DNA of 18,096 nt from Arsenophonus melophagi (GCA_032378655.1 JAVYJS010000018.1:1-18096); one strand, 5' to 3'; shown: positions 8,906-16,669, numbered from the stretch's first letter. A program made the numbers and translations. Notes: generated by a model not told the origin, from the sequence alone.

Positions 8906-8939
8906 TTTCTGTCTTAAAAGACAGAAATTGAATTTCTGT
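8906..8939 (+). promoter_or_regulatory. Overlapping alternative hairpins in putP leader
   Basis: Stem A pairs TTTCTGTCTT (8906-8915) with AAGACAGAAA (8918-8927). Stem B pairs ACAGAAATT (8921-8929) with AATTTCTGT (8931-8939). They share 8921-8927, so only one can form at a time. They end about 80 nt before the putP start. The spacers (2 and 1 nt) are very short for RNA loops, so inner pairs would open. A switching role is only inference. Confidence 0.4.
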
Positions 8940-9017
8940 AGTTTTTCATTTCATTCATTACGTTATTGAACGCCTTTACTCAAAATTAAATTTCAGAATT
9001 AAAATGGAGAAGGACTG

Positions 9018-10526
9018 ATGACATTAAGCTACCCAATGATAATTATGTTTGTAGTTTATATTTTTTTTATGTTGCTAATTGGTTTTTGCGCTTACCGTTC
9101 AACAAACAATTTTGATGATTATATTTTAGGTGGACGTCGTTTAGGAAGAATAGTTACGGCGCTTTCTGCTGGTGCATCGGATATGAGTGGTTGGTTATTG
9201 ATGGGGTTACCTGGTGCAATTTTTCTAAGTGGTATAGCGGAAAGTTGGATTGGCATTGGTTTATCAATAGGGGCTTATTTAAATTGGCGATTAGTAGCAG
9301 GGCGATTACGTATTCAAACAGAAAATAATCATAATTCCTTGACATTACCAGATTATTTTAGCAGCCGCTTTGGAGATAAAGGCAAAGCGTTACGTGTTAT
9401 TTCAGCTTTTGTAATCATCGTTTTTTTTACCATCTATTGTGCTTCTGGTGTCGTTGCTGGCGGGCTCCTTTTTGAAAATACTTTTGGCATAACTTATCAA
9501 AAAGCCATGTGGTTATGTGCATTGACCGCAATTATTTATACTTTTTTAGGTGGTTTTTTGGCAGTGAGTTGGACTGATACGGTCCAAGCTACTTTAATAA
9601 TTTTTGCTTTGTTATTAACGCCGCTTATGGTTTTTTTTTCTATTGGCAGTTTAGATAATACTGTAATATTAATTAAAAATAAAGATCCGTCTTACTTGCA
9701 TATGTTTGAAGGATTAAATTTTGTTTCCATTATTTCTTTACTAGGATGGGGTTTAGGTTATTTTGGTCAGCCACACATATTAGCACGTTTCATGGCTGCC
9801 AACTCCGCACAAACGATCAACCGGGCACGACGTATTAGTATGACTTGGATGGTACTTTGTTTAGCAGGCACTATTGCTGTTGGATTTTTTGGTATCGCTT
9901 ATTTCGATTTGCATCCAATGGTTGCTGAAGCAGTTATAGCTAATCCTGAACGTATATTTATGGAATTAGCGACTATTTTGTTTAATCCATGGTTAGCCGG
10001 TATATTGCTATCAGCAATTTTAGCAGCTGTAATGAGCACTTTGAGTTGTCAATTATTAGTATGTGCTAGTGTATTGACTGAAGATCTTTATAAGCCTTTT
10101 ATCAAACCTAATGCCTGCCAACAGGAGTTAGTTTGGATTGGTCGTGTGATGGTATTAGGTGTAGCGGCTATAGCTATGTTTATTGCTCGGGATCCAAATA
10201 ATAAAGTATTGCTTTTAGTTAGCAATGCTTGGGCGGGCTTCGGTGCTGCCTTTGGTCCAGTTATCTTAATCTCAGTATTCTGGCAGCGTATGAATCGCTA
10301 CGGTGCATTAGCAGGTATGTTGGTAGGTGGCACAACGGTATTAATCTGGATGCAATATAAGTGGTTTGGTTTATATGAAATTATCCCTGGATTTATTTTG
10401 TCTTCAATCGCTATTATGATTGTTAGTCTGTTAACGGAAGCTCCAAGTCAAAGTGCTGTAAAACGTTTTATTAAAGCAGAGGCTGAATATAAGGCAATAA
10501 TTAATCGACAAAAATTTACTAATTAA
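9018..10526 (+). CDS. putP: Sodium/proline symporter PutP
   Basis: PutP is an inner-membrane Na+/proline symporter of the SSS family (LeuT fold, usually 13 membrane helices) that supplies proline to PutA. The 502 residues equal the E. coli length and the alignment is collinear. Key residues sit at the same positions: D55, M56, S57, G58 and W59 in ASDMSGW, and S340/T341 in VMSTLSCQLL, the Na+-site and transport residues. NFDDYILGGR (31-40), GGFLAVSWTDTVQ (178-190) and GWGLGYFGQPHILARFMA (243-260) are intact. The start ATG at 9018 has GGAG 8 nt upstream. The gene carries T runs of 8, 8 and 9 (9061-9068, 9421-9428, 9631-9639), where polymerase slippage is possible, but the frame is intact. It faces away from putA, as in E. 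coli. Confidence 0.97.
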   Translation: MTLSYPMIIMFVVYIFFMLLIGFCAYRSTNNFDDYILGGRRLGRIVTALSAGASDMSGWLLMGLPGAIFLSGIAESWIGIGLSIGAYLNWRLVAGRLRIQTENNHNSLTLPDYFSSRFGDKGKALRVISAFVIIVFFTIYCASGVVAGGLLFENTFGITYQKAMWLCALTAIIYTFLGGFLAVSWTDTVQATLIIFALLLTPLMVFFSIGSLDNTVILIKNKDPSYLHMFEGLNFVSIISLLGWGLGYFGQPHILARFMAANSAQTINRARRISMTWMVLCLAGTIAVGFFGIAYFDLHPMVAEAVIANPERIFMELATILFNPWLAGILLSAILAAVMSTLSCQLLVCASVLTEDLYKPFIKPNACQQELVWIGRVMVLGVAAIAMFIARDPNNKVLLLVSNAWAGFGAAFGPVILISVFWQRMNRYGALAGMLVGGTTVLIWMQYKWFGLYEIIPGFILSSIAIMIVSLLTEAPSQSAVKRFIKAEAEYKAIINRQKFTN

Positions 10527-10579
10527 GCAAATAGCAACTTTACAAAATTTGGATATTAGCGATATTTCTAAGCAACATT

Positions 10580-10614
10580 TTATAAAAATATTTTTTATAG
10601 AAATATTTTTATAA
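10580..10614. repeat. 14-bp perfect inverted repeat downstream of putP
   Basis: Arms TTATAAAAATATTT (10580-10593) and its complement (10601-10614), 7-nt loop, beginning 54 bp after the putP stop. It could stabilise or end the putP transcript, but all pairs are A-T and no T tract follows. Confidence 0.7.
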
Positions 10615-11433
10615 TGGTAATGGATAGATAATTGGTATAGATAAATCGGCGTAGTTTCTTCTCTTACACAAAACGAAGCTGAGATAGAACTAAGAGTTGA
10701 TAATAATAAGATACAGCATAATGAGCTCGGCTAATAGAGATACTCTCCCTGTCTCTGCTCAGAAGCTAAGCTAGCAAAAGCTTAGAACTGTTGAACTGTT
10801 GTTCTACAACAACGATGATTATCTATGCATAGCAACACTAATAATTTAAAATAGCCACTCTACAATTGCTATTATCCATAATTGCTTATACTAGAACTAT
10901 AAAGCAATTTTGTTTTATAGTACCACACAGTTATAAGATAAGAATATAAAAATGATCTTTTATTCATTAATTGTATGTTATACAACATTCATTACTACTA
11001 AAATAGTAGTGTAATTATCTTTCATTAATTCATGGTATTGAAAATTTTTTACTATCAAAATAATTTTATTTATTCGTATCATACGATTGTCTTTATTCAT
11101 TTTATTTAAAATTTAATAATAGGATATGTAAGATATTAAGGAGCTAAGATATTATTAATATAACGAGAGTATCTCGACACTAAGAGATGATTAAAATATA
11201 CTAAATACGTATTGATTGTACTATTTTTGAGTAGACTAAAACAAAATACATGTAAAATTTCATGAATGGGCAATGGACACGCATGATTGAGTTTCATCAT
11301 CAATAAGAAAGTATCTTTCTTGGATAATTATAAAAGAGTTTCTGACTGCATTTCCGTTAACTTCAGCAACTTCTTTGAAGTCTTTTGCTCAATTTATGTT
11401 GTTATTCATTGATTTTAACATTCTCAGAGATGA

Positions 11434-11485
11434 TTTTGGAACATAAGCTGTCTGCTTGGTAGAGCAGACAGCTTATGTTCCAAAA
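11434..11485. repeat. 23-bp perfect inverted repeat, relatively GC-rich
   Basis: Arms 11434-11456 and 11463-11485 are perfect complements (core GGAACATAAGCTGTCTGCT) with loop TGGTAG. It starts with TTTT and ends with AAAA on both strands, the reverse of an intrinsic terminator. It is the strongest RNA hairpin in the window by base composition and lies 217 nt past the ftsN stop on the minus strand. Confidence 0.92.
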
Positions 11486-11567
11486 GATCAAGTTTTTGCG
11501 TATTTTTTGCTGTTTCTTTGCATAATTATTTTATGTTGATGAGCCCTTTTCTACATTAGAAATTGAA

Positions 11568-11598
11568 ACAAATGCCAATCTTATTGATTAGCATTTGT
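11568..11598. repeat. 13-bp inverted repeat with one mismatch
   Basis: ACAAATGCCAATC (11568-11580) and GATTAGCATTTGT (11586-11598) pair except at one position, which can form G-T in the minus-strand transcript. 5-nt loop. Second of three hairpins downstream of ftsN. Confidence 0.75.
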
Positions 11599-11612
11599 AA
11601 ATGATGATACGT

Positions 11613-11637
11613 TAGTCATGAATCCTATTCATGACTA
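11613..11637. repeat. 11-bp perfect inverted repeat
   Basis: TAGTCATGAAT (11613-11623) and ATTCATGACTA (11627-11637) with a CCT spacer. It is the first hairpin met by a minus-strand transcript leaving ftsN, 66 nt after the stop. No T tract follows. Confidence 0.8.
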
Positions 11638-11702
11638 TCTACTTTTTGCTAGATCAGAGGCACTTTCAAGAATTTTGTGTTGATTTTTGATATAAAGTTG
11701 AT

Positions 11703-12014
11703 TTAAATTGAGTTTTTAAAATTTTTCTGATCGGTTCCCATATTTTCTAGTTCTTTTATATAACGCCATCTTTCTTCTGACTTAGAAGGTAGACTATTAA
11801 TAAGTTCTACTCTGCTTGGTAAAATTTTTCTGTTAAAAAAGGACATTTTTTCATTTTTAGTAATGAAAAATAAAATACTTATAAAAATAAAAATAATGAA
11901 AATAAAAAAAATCAAGGTTATGTTCGACAATCCGCGCTTTGTTTTTTTATTGCCTGCAAGTTTATTTTTATTGGATGTTATGCATCCTTGTTGTACATAG
12001 TCTTTTTGCACCAC
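11703..12014 (-). CDS. ftsN: Minimal cell-division protein FtsN (SPOR-less, 103 aa)
   Basis: FtsN is a single-pass inner-membrane protein that triggers septal peptidoglycan synthesis through FtsA and FtsQLB/FtsWI. This 103-residue protein aligns with residues 1-90 of E. coli FtsN (319 aa) without gaps. The cytoplasmic tail MVQKDYV keeps D5, implicated in FtsA contact; basic patches follow; the membrane helix spans about 31-51; the essential activating motif LPSKSEERWRYIKELE (75-90) keeps W83, Y85 and L89 at E. coli numbering. The protein ends 13 residues later. The Q-rich linker and the peptidoglycan-binding SPOR domain are absent, and no remnant is seen downstream. The start is GTG (12014-12012), with TAA immediately upstream in frame and no clear Shine-Dalgarno sequence. 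The place next to priA fits the ancestral priA-cytR-ftsN order. Whether it is a working minimal protein or early decay cannot be proved here; conservation exactly over the essential part favours function. Confidence 0.9.
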   Translation of the reverse strand: MVQKDYVQQGCITSNKNKLAGNKKTKRGLSNITLIFFIFIIFIFISILFFITKNEKMSFFNRKILPSRVELINSLPSKSEERWRYIKELENMGTDQKNFKNSI

Positions 12015-12304
12015 TTATTCATTCGATAATTAATCAAAATTATTATTAATGCTTTATAAGTTACTTAATCAATTTAAGTACTTTAATCTCGTTTCAATTG
12101 AGATTAAAACTTTTAATTATCTTTAAACGTTTTTCTAGCATTTTATTGTATCCATATTCTTATATGGCTCTCTATTGTAGAGAAAATTTTGCTAAAATGC
12201 AACATGTGAGGTTGTTAACCATAACAAATAGAGATACTTTTGTAAAGTCAGTTCTATGAACTGTAACCTTATTAAACATAATATTTTTTTCTTTATCTTA
12301 AAAC

Positions 12305-12338
12305 ACTGTAGATTGGATGAGGTAATCCAATCTACAGT
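12305..12338. repeat. 14-bp perfect inverted repeat
   Basis: ACTGTAGATTGGAT (12305-12318) and ATCCAATCTACAGT (12325-12338) with loop GAGGTA. A partial further copy, AATCCACAGT, follows at about 12345-12354. No T tract. Confidence 0.85.
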
Positions 12339-12809
12339 AATGCAATCCACAGTATTTTAGATATTAACATTTCTGTTAGCAACACATTCCTTATAGCTGC
12401 TATTGATGTACATAGAATCGTTATGTTAGCTACATAGTAGTATTTCTGATTTTATTATGAGCAACCATTGATTTATTCTATGGAATTTTAGAAGCCTTTT
12501 AGATTCCAAAGTAAATCAAAATGACCAATATCTATTAGTAATAATCTGCTCTCTATCAATAGCAGATCGAAATAAAGATAACACTTATTTTTAATAACTC
12601 TGTGAAAAGCATCAATCTTTTATTTAAGCAGAATACATCTGATAATTTATCATTATTGTTTTAATGATGTTTAAAATCAAAAATCAGTATCATTTATTCT
12701 TGTTCAATCGTAGCTTAAACAATATCAATAATAATATTAGGATCAATCAAAAGAGTTATTTGCATATATTAAAAATAGTTTTTTTAGATCTTTTATTTAT
12801 CTTTCAGAT

Positions 12810-12848
12810 AAAGGTAAAAATCTGTTTTTAATGAAGATTTTTACCTTT
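12810..12848. repeat. 14-bp inverted repeat, bidirectional-terminator-like
   Basis: AAAGGTAAAAATCT (12810-12823) pairs with AGATTTTTACCTTT (12835-12848) around an 11-nt loop. With A-rich left and T-rich right ends on both strands, it is the nearest to a bidirectional terminator among the larger repeats. It lies about 200 nt past the priA stop. Confidence 0.6.
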
Positions 12849-12968
12849 TAACGCATGAATATGAGCAGAATAGCCGTAGATACATTATTTTTATTACTCA
12901 TATCTAATCTTTGTGTTATCTTGCTTTTTAAGCACGTTATTCCCCAACTTCGTAAATAAATAAAATTG

Positions 12969-12998
12969 AATTATTCTATTAACATTAATAGAATAATT
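12969..12998. repeat. 14-bp perfect inverted repeat, 2-nt spacer, downstream of priA
   Basis: Arms AATTATTCTATTAA (12969-12982) and its complement (12985-12998) around CA, 52 nt past the priA stop on the minus strand. Probably a 3'-end hairpin, but the stem is weak and no T tract follows. Confidence 0.75.
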
Positions 12999-13050
12999 GC
13001 GCATAAAGTGAATTTTTACTTCAATGAATGCTGATAAGTAACAGTAACAA

Positions 13051-15243
13051 TTAATTTTCTGTTGGGTCAACATCGATATTCCATCTTACCTTTCGACTTT
13101 CAGGGTCTAGCATAATTTCAGGTAAAATATGTGACAGAAATTGTTGTAAATAGGAGCGAGAAGGATGTTGGAGCAATAATTTCCATCTGAAACGTCCAGC
13201 TCGTTTAGCCGGCATAGCCGGTATAGGCCCAAATAATAAAAGCTGTGAATCACGCATATTATGTTGTTCTATATATTTGCGAAGCTTGTTTAAAAAATTA
13301 GGTGCAGTTTGATTGTGGTAATCTTCTGAACGTAGCATAATATGGCTACTGTATGGGGGTAAAAAAACATCACGTCGTTCTGCTAGAGTTTCTAGTGCAA
13401 ATGCATTATACCCTTCTTCTAATAAGATTGATAATAATGGATGTTTCGGGTGATAGGTTTGTAAAATTACTTCACCACACTTTCCAGATCTACCAGCTCT
13501 TCCCGATACTTGAATATAAAGTTGAGCAAATTTTTCTGTTGCTCGATAATCATCAGAAAAAAGTGCACCATCGACATTCAGTAAAGCTACTAGAGTGACA
13601 TTGGGGAAATGGTGTCCTTTAGCGAGCATTTGGGTGCCAATCAAAATCCGGGCACCACTAGCATAAATAGTAGCTAGCTTTTTTTCTAATGCTCCTTTAC
13701 ACCGTGTGGTATCTCTATCAATACGCGTAATAGGTATTTTAGGAAAAAGTTGGTTAATCGCCTCTTCTAATTGTTCGGTTCCTAAACCAACAGGGAGTAA
13801 ATTCGTAGAGCTACAATGTGCACATTGTATTGGAATTTTTAATTGGCTATCACAGTGATGGCAACGGAGTTGCCGTTTATGATTGTGTAGCGTATAATAA
13901 TGATCACAACGTGAACATTCAGCAATCCATCCACAATCATGACAAATTAATGTTGGCGAATAGCCTCGACGATTTAAAAATAACATCACTTGATTATTAG
14001 CTGATAAATGATCCTTCATACGATGAATTAATGGTCTAGACATACCACATTTTAATGGCTGACCTTTTAAATCAAGTAAATATTGACTTGCAAGTTTAGC
14101 ATTTCCCGCACGTTGAGTGAGATCTAAACGATGATATTTTCCTTGCAAAATATTATAAAAACTTTCTAATGAAGGTGTTGCTGTTCCAAGCACAATAGGA
14201 ATATTCTCTTTTTTTGCTCGCAAAACAGCCAGATCACGAGCATGATAACGCCATCCATCTTGTTGTTTATAAGAGTTATCGTGCTCTTCATCAATAATAA
14301 TCAAGCCAAGATTAGCAAAAGATGTGAATAACGCAGAGCGTGTACCAATCACGATAGCACTGTGTCCCTTTTGTGCTCGCAACCAAACCGTTAATCGCTC
14401 GCTATCATTTAGCGAGGAATGCAGCACATCAACTGGTGCGTGAAATCGTTCATTAAAGCGTTGAATACTCTGAGGAGTAAGGCTAATTTCTGGTACCAAG
14501 ACTAATGCTTGTTTACCTTGCATTAAAATATTTTCAATAACACTGAGATACACCTCTGTTTTACCCGATCCCGTTATCCCTACTAACAACCAAGTTATAA
14601 ACAATGGCTGAGATATTATTGCCCCTACTGCAGTTGACTGCTCTAGGTTGAGTTTTGGTTTTTTACCACAAATATGAAAATTAGCATGCCAATTTTCTAG
14701 TTTTGGTTGGCTAGCTAATAGCTGAGCTAAGTTTTTCTTTTTTAGTGCCTGTAATGCATAGTCACTCAATTCATATTCTACTATTTGATGCCGATACAGG
14801 GGTTTTTTCTGTAAAAATGCGAGCGCCTTTTGTTGTTTTGGTGCGCTTTTAAGCTGGTTGATAGGGAATTTTTTACCTTGTGCTGTGATTTTCCATTGCC
14901 ACAGAGGAGAAAATGCTGCTGCCTTACCTTGTCGAAGTAAACCTGGCAGCGCATGAAATAGTACTTCGCCAATTGGATGATGGTAATATTTGGATGCCCA
15001 AAGGAGTAGTGCCCATACTCTATCAGAGAATAGAGATTCTTGATCTAAAACTTTTGCAATAGTTTTTAACTGTTCACTATCATGTTTACTATTTTGATTA
15101 TGTGATAATACAATACCTAAGATTGTGCGTTTACCAAATGGTACTAATACTCGATTCCCTTTAATGGGCGAAGGGAGATTAGAGGATTGGTAATCAAAAG
15201 GACGCATCAGCGGAACAGGAAGCGCCACTTGAACAATAGCCAT
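13051..15243 (-). CDS. priA: Primosomal protein N', replication-restart helicase PriA
   Basis: PriA recognises abandoned replication forks and, with PriB/DnaT, reloads DnaB helicase; it is a 3'-5' superfamily-2 DNA helicase. The 730 residues match the family (732 in E. coli). Domains in order: N-terminal 3'-DNA-binding domain (1-105), winged helix (to about 190), helicase lobe 1 with Walker A GITGSGKT (222-229, K228), DEEH box (318-321) and GTATPS (353-358), helicase lobe 2 with QVSGRAGR (578-585), and the C-terminal domain. All eight zinc-site cysteines are present: 434, 437, 443, 446, 461, 464, 474 and 477. The start ATG at 15243 has TAGGAAA about 9 nt upstream. It is divergent from rpmE, as in E. 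coli. Retention suggests that fork restart remains in use despite genome reduction. Confidence 0.97.
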   Translation of the reverse strand: MAIVQVALPVPLMRPFDYQSSNLPSPIKGNRVLVPFGKRTILGIVLSHNQNSKHDSEQLKTIAKVLDQESLFSDRVWALLLWASKYYHHPIGEVLFHALPGLLRQGKAAAFSPLWQWKITAQGKKFPINQLKSAPKQQKALAFLQKKPLYRHQIVEYELSDYALQALKKKNLAQLLASQPKLENWHANFHICGKKPKLNLEQSTAVGAIISQPLFITWLLVGITGSGKTEVYLSVIENILMQGKQALVLVPEISLTPQSIQRFNERFHAPVDVLHSSLNDSERLTVWLRAQKGHSAIVIGTRSALFTSFANLGLIIIDEEHDNSYKQQDGWRYHARDLAVLRAKKENIPIVLGTATPSLESFYNILQGKYHRLDLTQRAGNAKLASQYLLDLKGQPLKCGMSRPLIHRMKDHLSANNQVMLFLNRRGYSPTLICHDCGWIAECSRCDHYYTLHNHKRQLRCHHCDSQLKIPIQCAHCSSTNLLPVGLGTEQLEEAINQLFPKIPITRIDRDTTRCKGALEKKLATIYASGARILIGTQMLAKGHHFPNVTLVALLNVDGALFSDDYRATEKFAQLYIQVSGRAGRSGKCGEVILQTYHPKHPLLSILLEEGYNAFALETLAERRDVFLPPYSSHIMLRSEDYHNQTAPNFLNKLRKYIEQHNMRDSQLLLFGPIPAMPAKRAGRFRWKLLLQHPSRSYLQQFLSHILPEIMLDPESRKVRWNIDVDPTEN

Positions 15244-15491
15244 GATGAAATTTTCCTAATTATCGTCATATGTCTGATTTATAAGACATATGATAGATGT
15301 ATCACATTAATAAGAATAGAATAGCGCATTATTTTAATAGATTTATTGTGCTATAAGTAGCTTATATATATAATGCACATATTTTCTGATTAATTGTTGA
15401 TGATTATTAATCAGTTATTGTTGTTAATTGATTTAACATATGGCATCTAGCGCTAGAGTTATAGCGATTTATCCTAACTAAAATGGTTTTT
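15244..15491. promoter_or_regulatory. priA-rpmE divergent region and rpmE leader
   Basis: This 248-bp spacer serves both divergent genes. It contains two inverted repeats (15266-15275/15284-15293, 10 bp; 15386-15394/15406-15414, 9 bp). Just before rpmE, the palindrome TCTAGCGCTAGA (15446-15457) overlaps an alternative stem CGCTA (15451-15455) with TAGCG (15462-15466). bL31 is reported to control its own translation through a leader structure in gammaproteobacteria; this could be that element, but I cannot match a consensus. No promoter is called. Confidence 0.4.
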
Positions 15492-15716
15492 ATGAAAAAA
15501 GATATTCATCCTCAATATACAAAAGTTATTGCTACTTGTTCTTGCGGTAATGTTATGCACATTAAATCAACTATTAATCATAGTTTTAATTTAGATGTTT
15601 GTGGTAAATGTCATCCATTCTATACGCATAAGCAGCGTGATATGGCTTCTAGCGGTCGAGTAGATCGCTTTAAGCGGAGATTCAATATTCCTGATCTAAA
15701 AAATAATAATCGCTAA
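15492..15716 (+). CDS. rpmE: Ribosomal protein bL31 (zinc-binding form)
   Basis: bL31 is a large-subunit protein that forms part of an intersubunit bridge. The 74 residues begin MKKDIHPQYTKV and compare with 70 in E. coli. The four zinc-binding cysteines C16, C18, C37 and C40 (TCSCG, CGKCHPF) are intact, so this is the Zn form rather than the zinc-free paralogue YkgM type. The signature GRVDRFKRRFNIP is present, followed by a short extra tail, DLKNNNR. I start at 15492 rather than the upstream in-frame ATG at 15483, because MKKDIHP is the conserved N-terminus and 15483 falls where the family's Shine-Dalgarno site lies (AAATGG here). That weakened AAGG-type site suggests modest initiation. A 17-bp hairpin follows 22 nt after the stop. 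Confidence 0.96.
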   Translation: MKKDIHPQYTKVIATCSCGNVMHIKSTINHSFNLDVCGKCHPFYTHKQRDMASSGRVDRFKRRFNIPDLKNNNR

Positions 15717-15738
15717 ATGTTTTAAACCTGACTCTTCT

Positions 15739-15776
15739 TCTTATATGAAGAGAATTAATATTCTCTTCATATAAGA
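15739..15776 (+). repeat. 17-bp perfect inverted repeat after rpmE
   Basis: Arms TTCTTATATGAAGAGAAT-type (15739-15755) and complement (15760-15776) with loop TAAT, starting 22 nt past the rpmE stop. It is probably the 3' end hairpin of the rpmE message. The tail AGTTAAATTCTTT is not a continuous T run, so termination is uncertain. Confidence 0.65.
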
Positions 15777-16498
15777 GTTAAATTCTTTATATGAGATCAA
15801 GCTTTAATTAAAAAGTAATCTACTAACATTTCACAAAAGCATTTATGTAGCAAAAACAAATTATTTAATCTCTAAGCGAGAGAGAGGATTAACAATGGAG
15901 ATTACAATATATTCCCATATTCTATGGTCGCTACTTCTATAGCGCATAACGATTTCCGCATCTATTATCTCATCATTGCGCTTTTTATGTAAATAAAAAG
16001 CAAGCATCAAGTATATTATTGTTATTTTAACAAAAATAAAATCGTGTCAACAGGCTTCATAGATCAGTTCGCGTGTGGTTACACCACATACATTGTTTTT
16101 TATTTACGAGTACGTTCATCAGTCAAGATTTTTAGCACATTTATTTTAATAGAATTAATACAATAATTTTTTTTATTGTAATGTTATGTTTTTGCTTTTA
16201 ACATGTTCAGCATAATAGCTTATGTAATTGCCATACTTATATCTCCATGAGATACCTGAAGTTAAGTCAATCAATAGAAACTTTATTCAGTCTATATAAA
16301 TAAGTGTTCTTTATAACTGAGCGTTAGCTGGAAAACATTTTATAATATTTCTAACTGTATAATGTTCCTAACCTTTATCAACTCTTGTCATGTTTGACTA
16401 TTGAAATCAATTCATGTATTGCATGCTTTGATTTCTATTGATTAGATATCATTTGTCTTGCACTTTATTTTTAGTAAAGTAAAATAATGTTTATTCAC

Positions 16499-16525
16499 TA
16501 ATAGAATATTACTAATATTCTATTA
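16499..16525. repeat. 12-bp perfect inverted repeat
   Basis: TAATAGAATATT (16499-16510) and AATATTCTATTA (16514-16525) with an ACT spacer. No gene nearby. Confidence 0.65.
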
Positions 16526-16545
16526 CTTATGTGCAATATACTACC

Positions 16546-16565
16546 ACCTAATAATGATATTAGGT
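16546..16565. repeat. 8-bp perfect inverted repeat
   Basis: ACCTAATA (16546-16553) and TATTAGGT (16558-16565) with loop ATGA. It sits 21 bp after the 12-bp repeat. Confidence 0.5.
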
Positions 16566-16669
16566 TCATATCACTTAATGTTGGGCTAACAACTACTAAA
16601 AGCAATACGCTAAGTTTTAGTGGCTATTGAAAAATTTTATTAACGGTTTCTATGAAAAGAAAAGGTAAG

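Larger units (their letters stand above)
8504..9017. promoter_or_regulatory. putA-putP divergent control region
   Basis: This 514-bp region separates the divergent genes and must hold both promoters. I cannot single out convincing -35/-10 pairs in such AT-rich DNA. In E. coli this region holds several PutA operators and CRP sites. Here only one GTTGCA-type hexamer (TGCAAC, 8739-8744) is seen, no better than chance, and no full CRP site. It contains a tandem repeat (8532-8575), a 10-bp inverted repeat with a 10-nt loop (8781-8790/8801-8810) and a pair of overlapping hairpins (8906-8939). The putP ribosome site GGAGAAGGA (9006-9014) lies just before the start codon. Confidence 0.6.
10527..11702. 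other. 1.2-kb gene desert between putP and ftsN
   Basis: putP and ftsN converge on this stretch. In E. coli hslV and hslU lie next to ftsN on its promoter side, and the FtsN C-terminal coding region would fall here, but no remnant of a SPOR domain or of HslVU is recognisable. It contains inverted repeats at 10580-10614, 10896-10921 (with one G-T pair), 11305-11321 (7 bp), and the cluster 11434-11637. A 14-codon frame at 11262-11306 is noted elsewhere as doubtful. Confidence 0.6.
12015..13050. other. 1-kb gap at the usual cytR position
   Basis: Enterobacterales normally carry cytR (LacI-family repressor, about 341 codons) between priA and ftsN on this strand. The gap of 1036 bp is close to that size, but I find no helix-turn-helix or sugar-binding-domain remnant. 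It contains inverted repeats at 12082-12108 (9 bp), 12305-12338, 12810-12848 and 12969-12998. I read it as the fully eroded cytR locus, by position only. Confidence 0.5.

Noticed and set aside
11262..11306. 14-codon frame containing TRMIEFHHQ, reminiscent of the histidine-operon leader peptide
   Set aside because: Only two histidine codons, no his genes and no attenuator terminator downstream. The resemblance is too short to trust.
2354..12998. Reading all large hairpins as intrinsic terminators
   Set aside because: Most have no T run after the stem, many are far from any gene, and the 23-bp hairpin at 11434-11485 has its A and T ends in the opposite order.
15483..15491. Upstream ATG as the rpmE start
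   Set aside because: The conserved bL31 N-terminus begins at 15492, and the upstream ATG occupies the expected ribosome-binding site.
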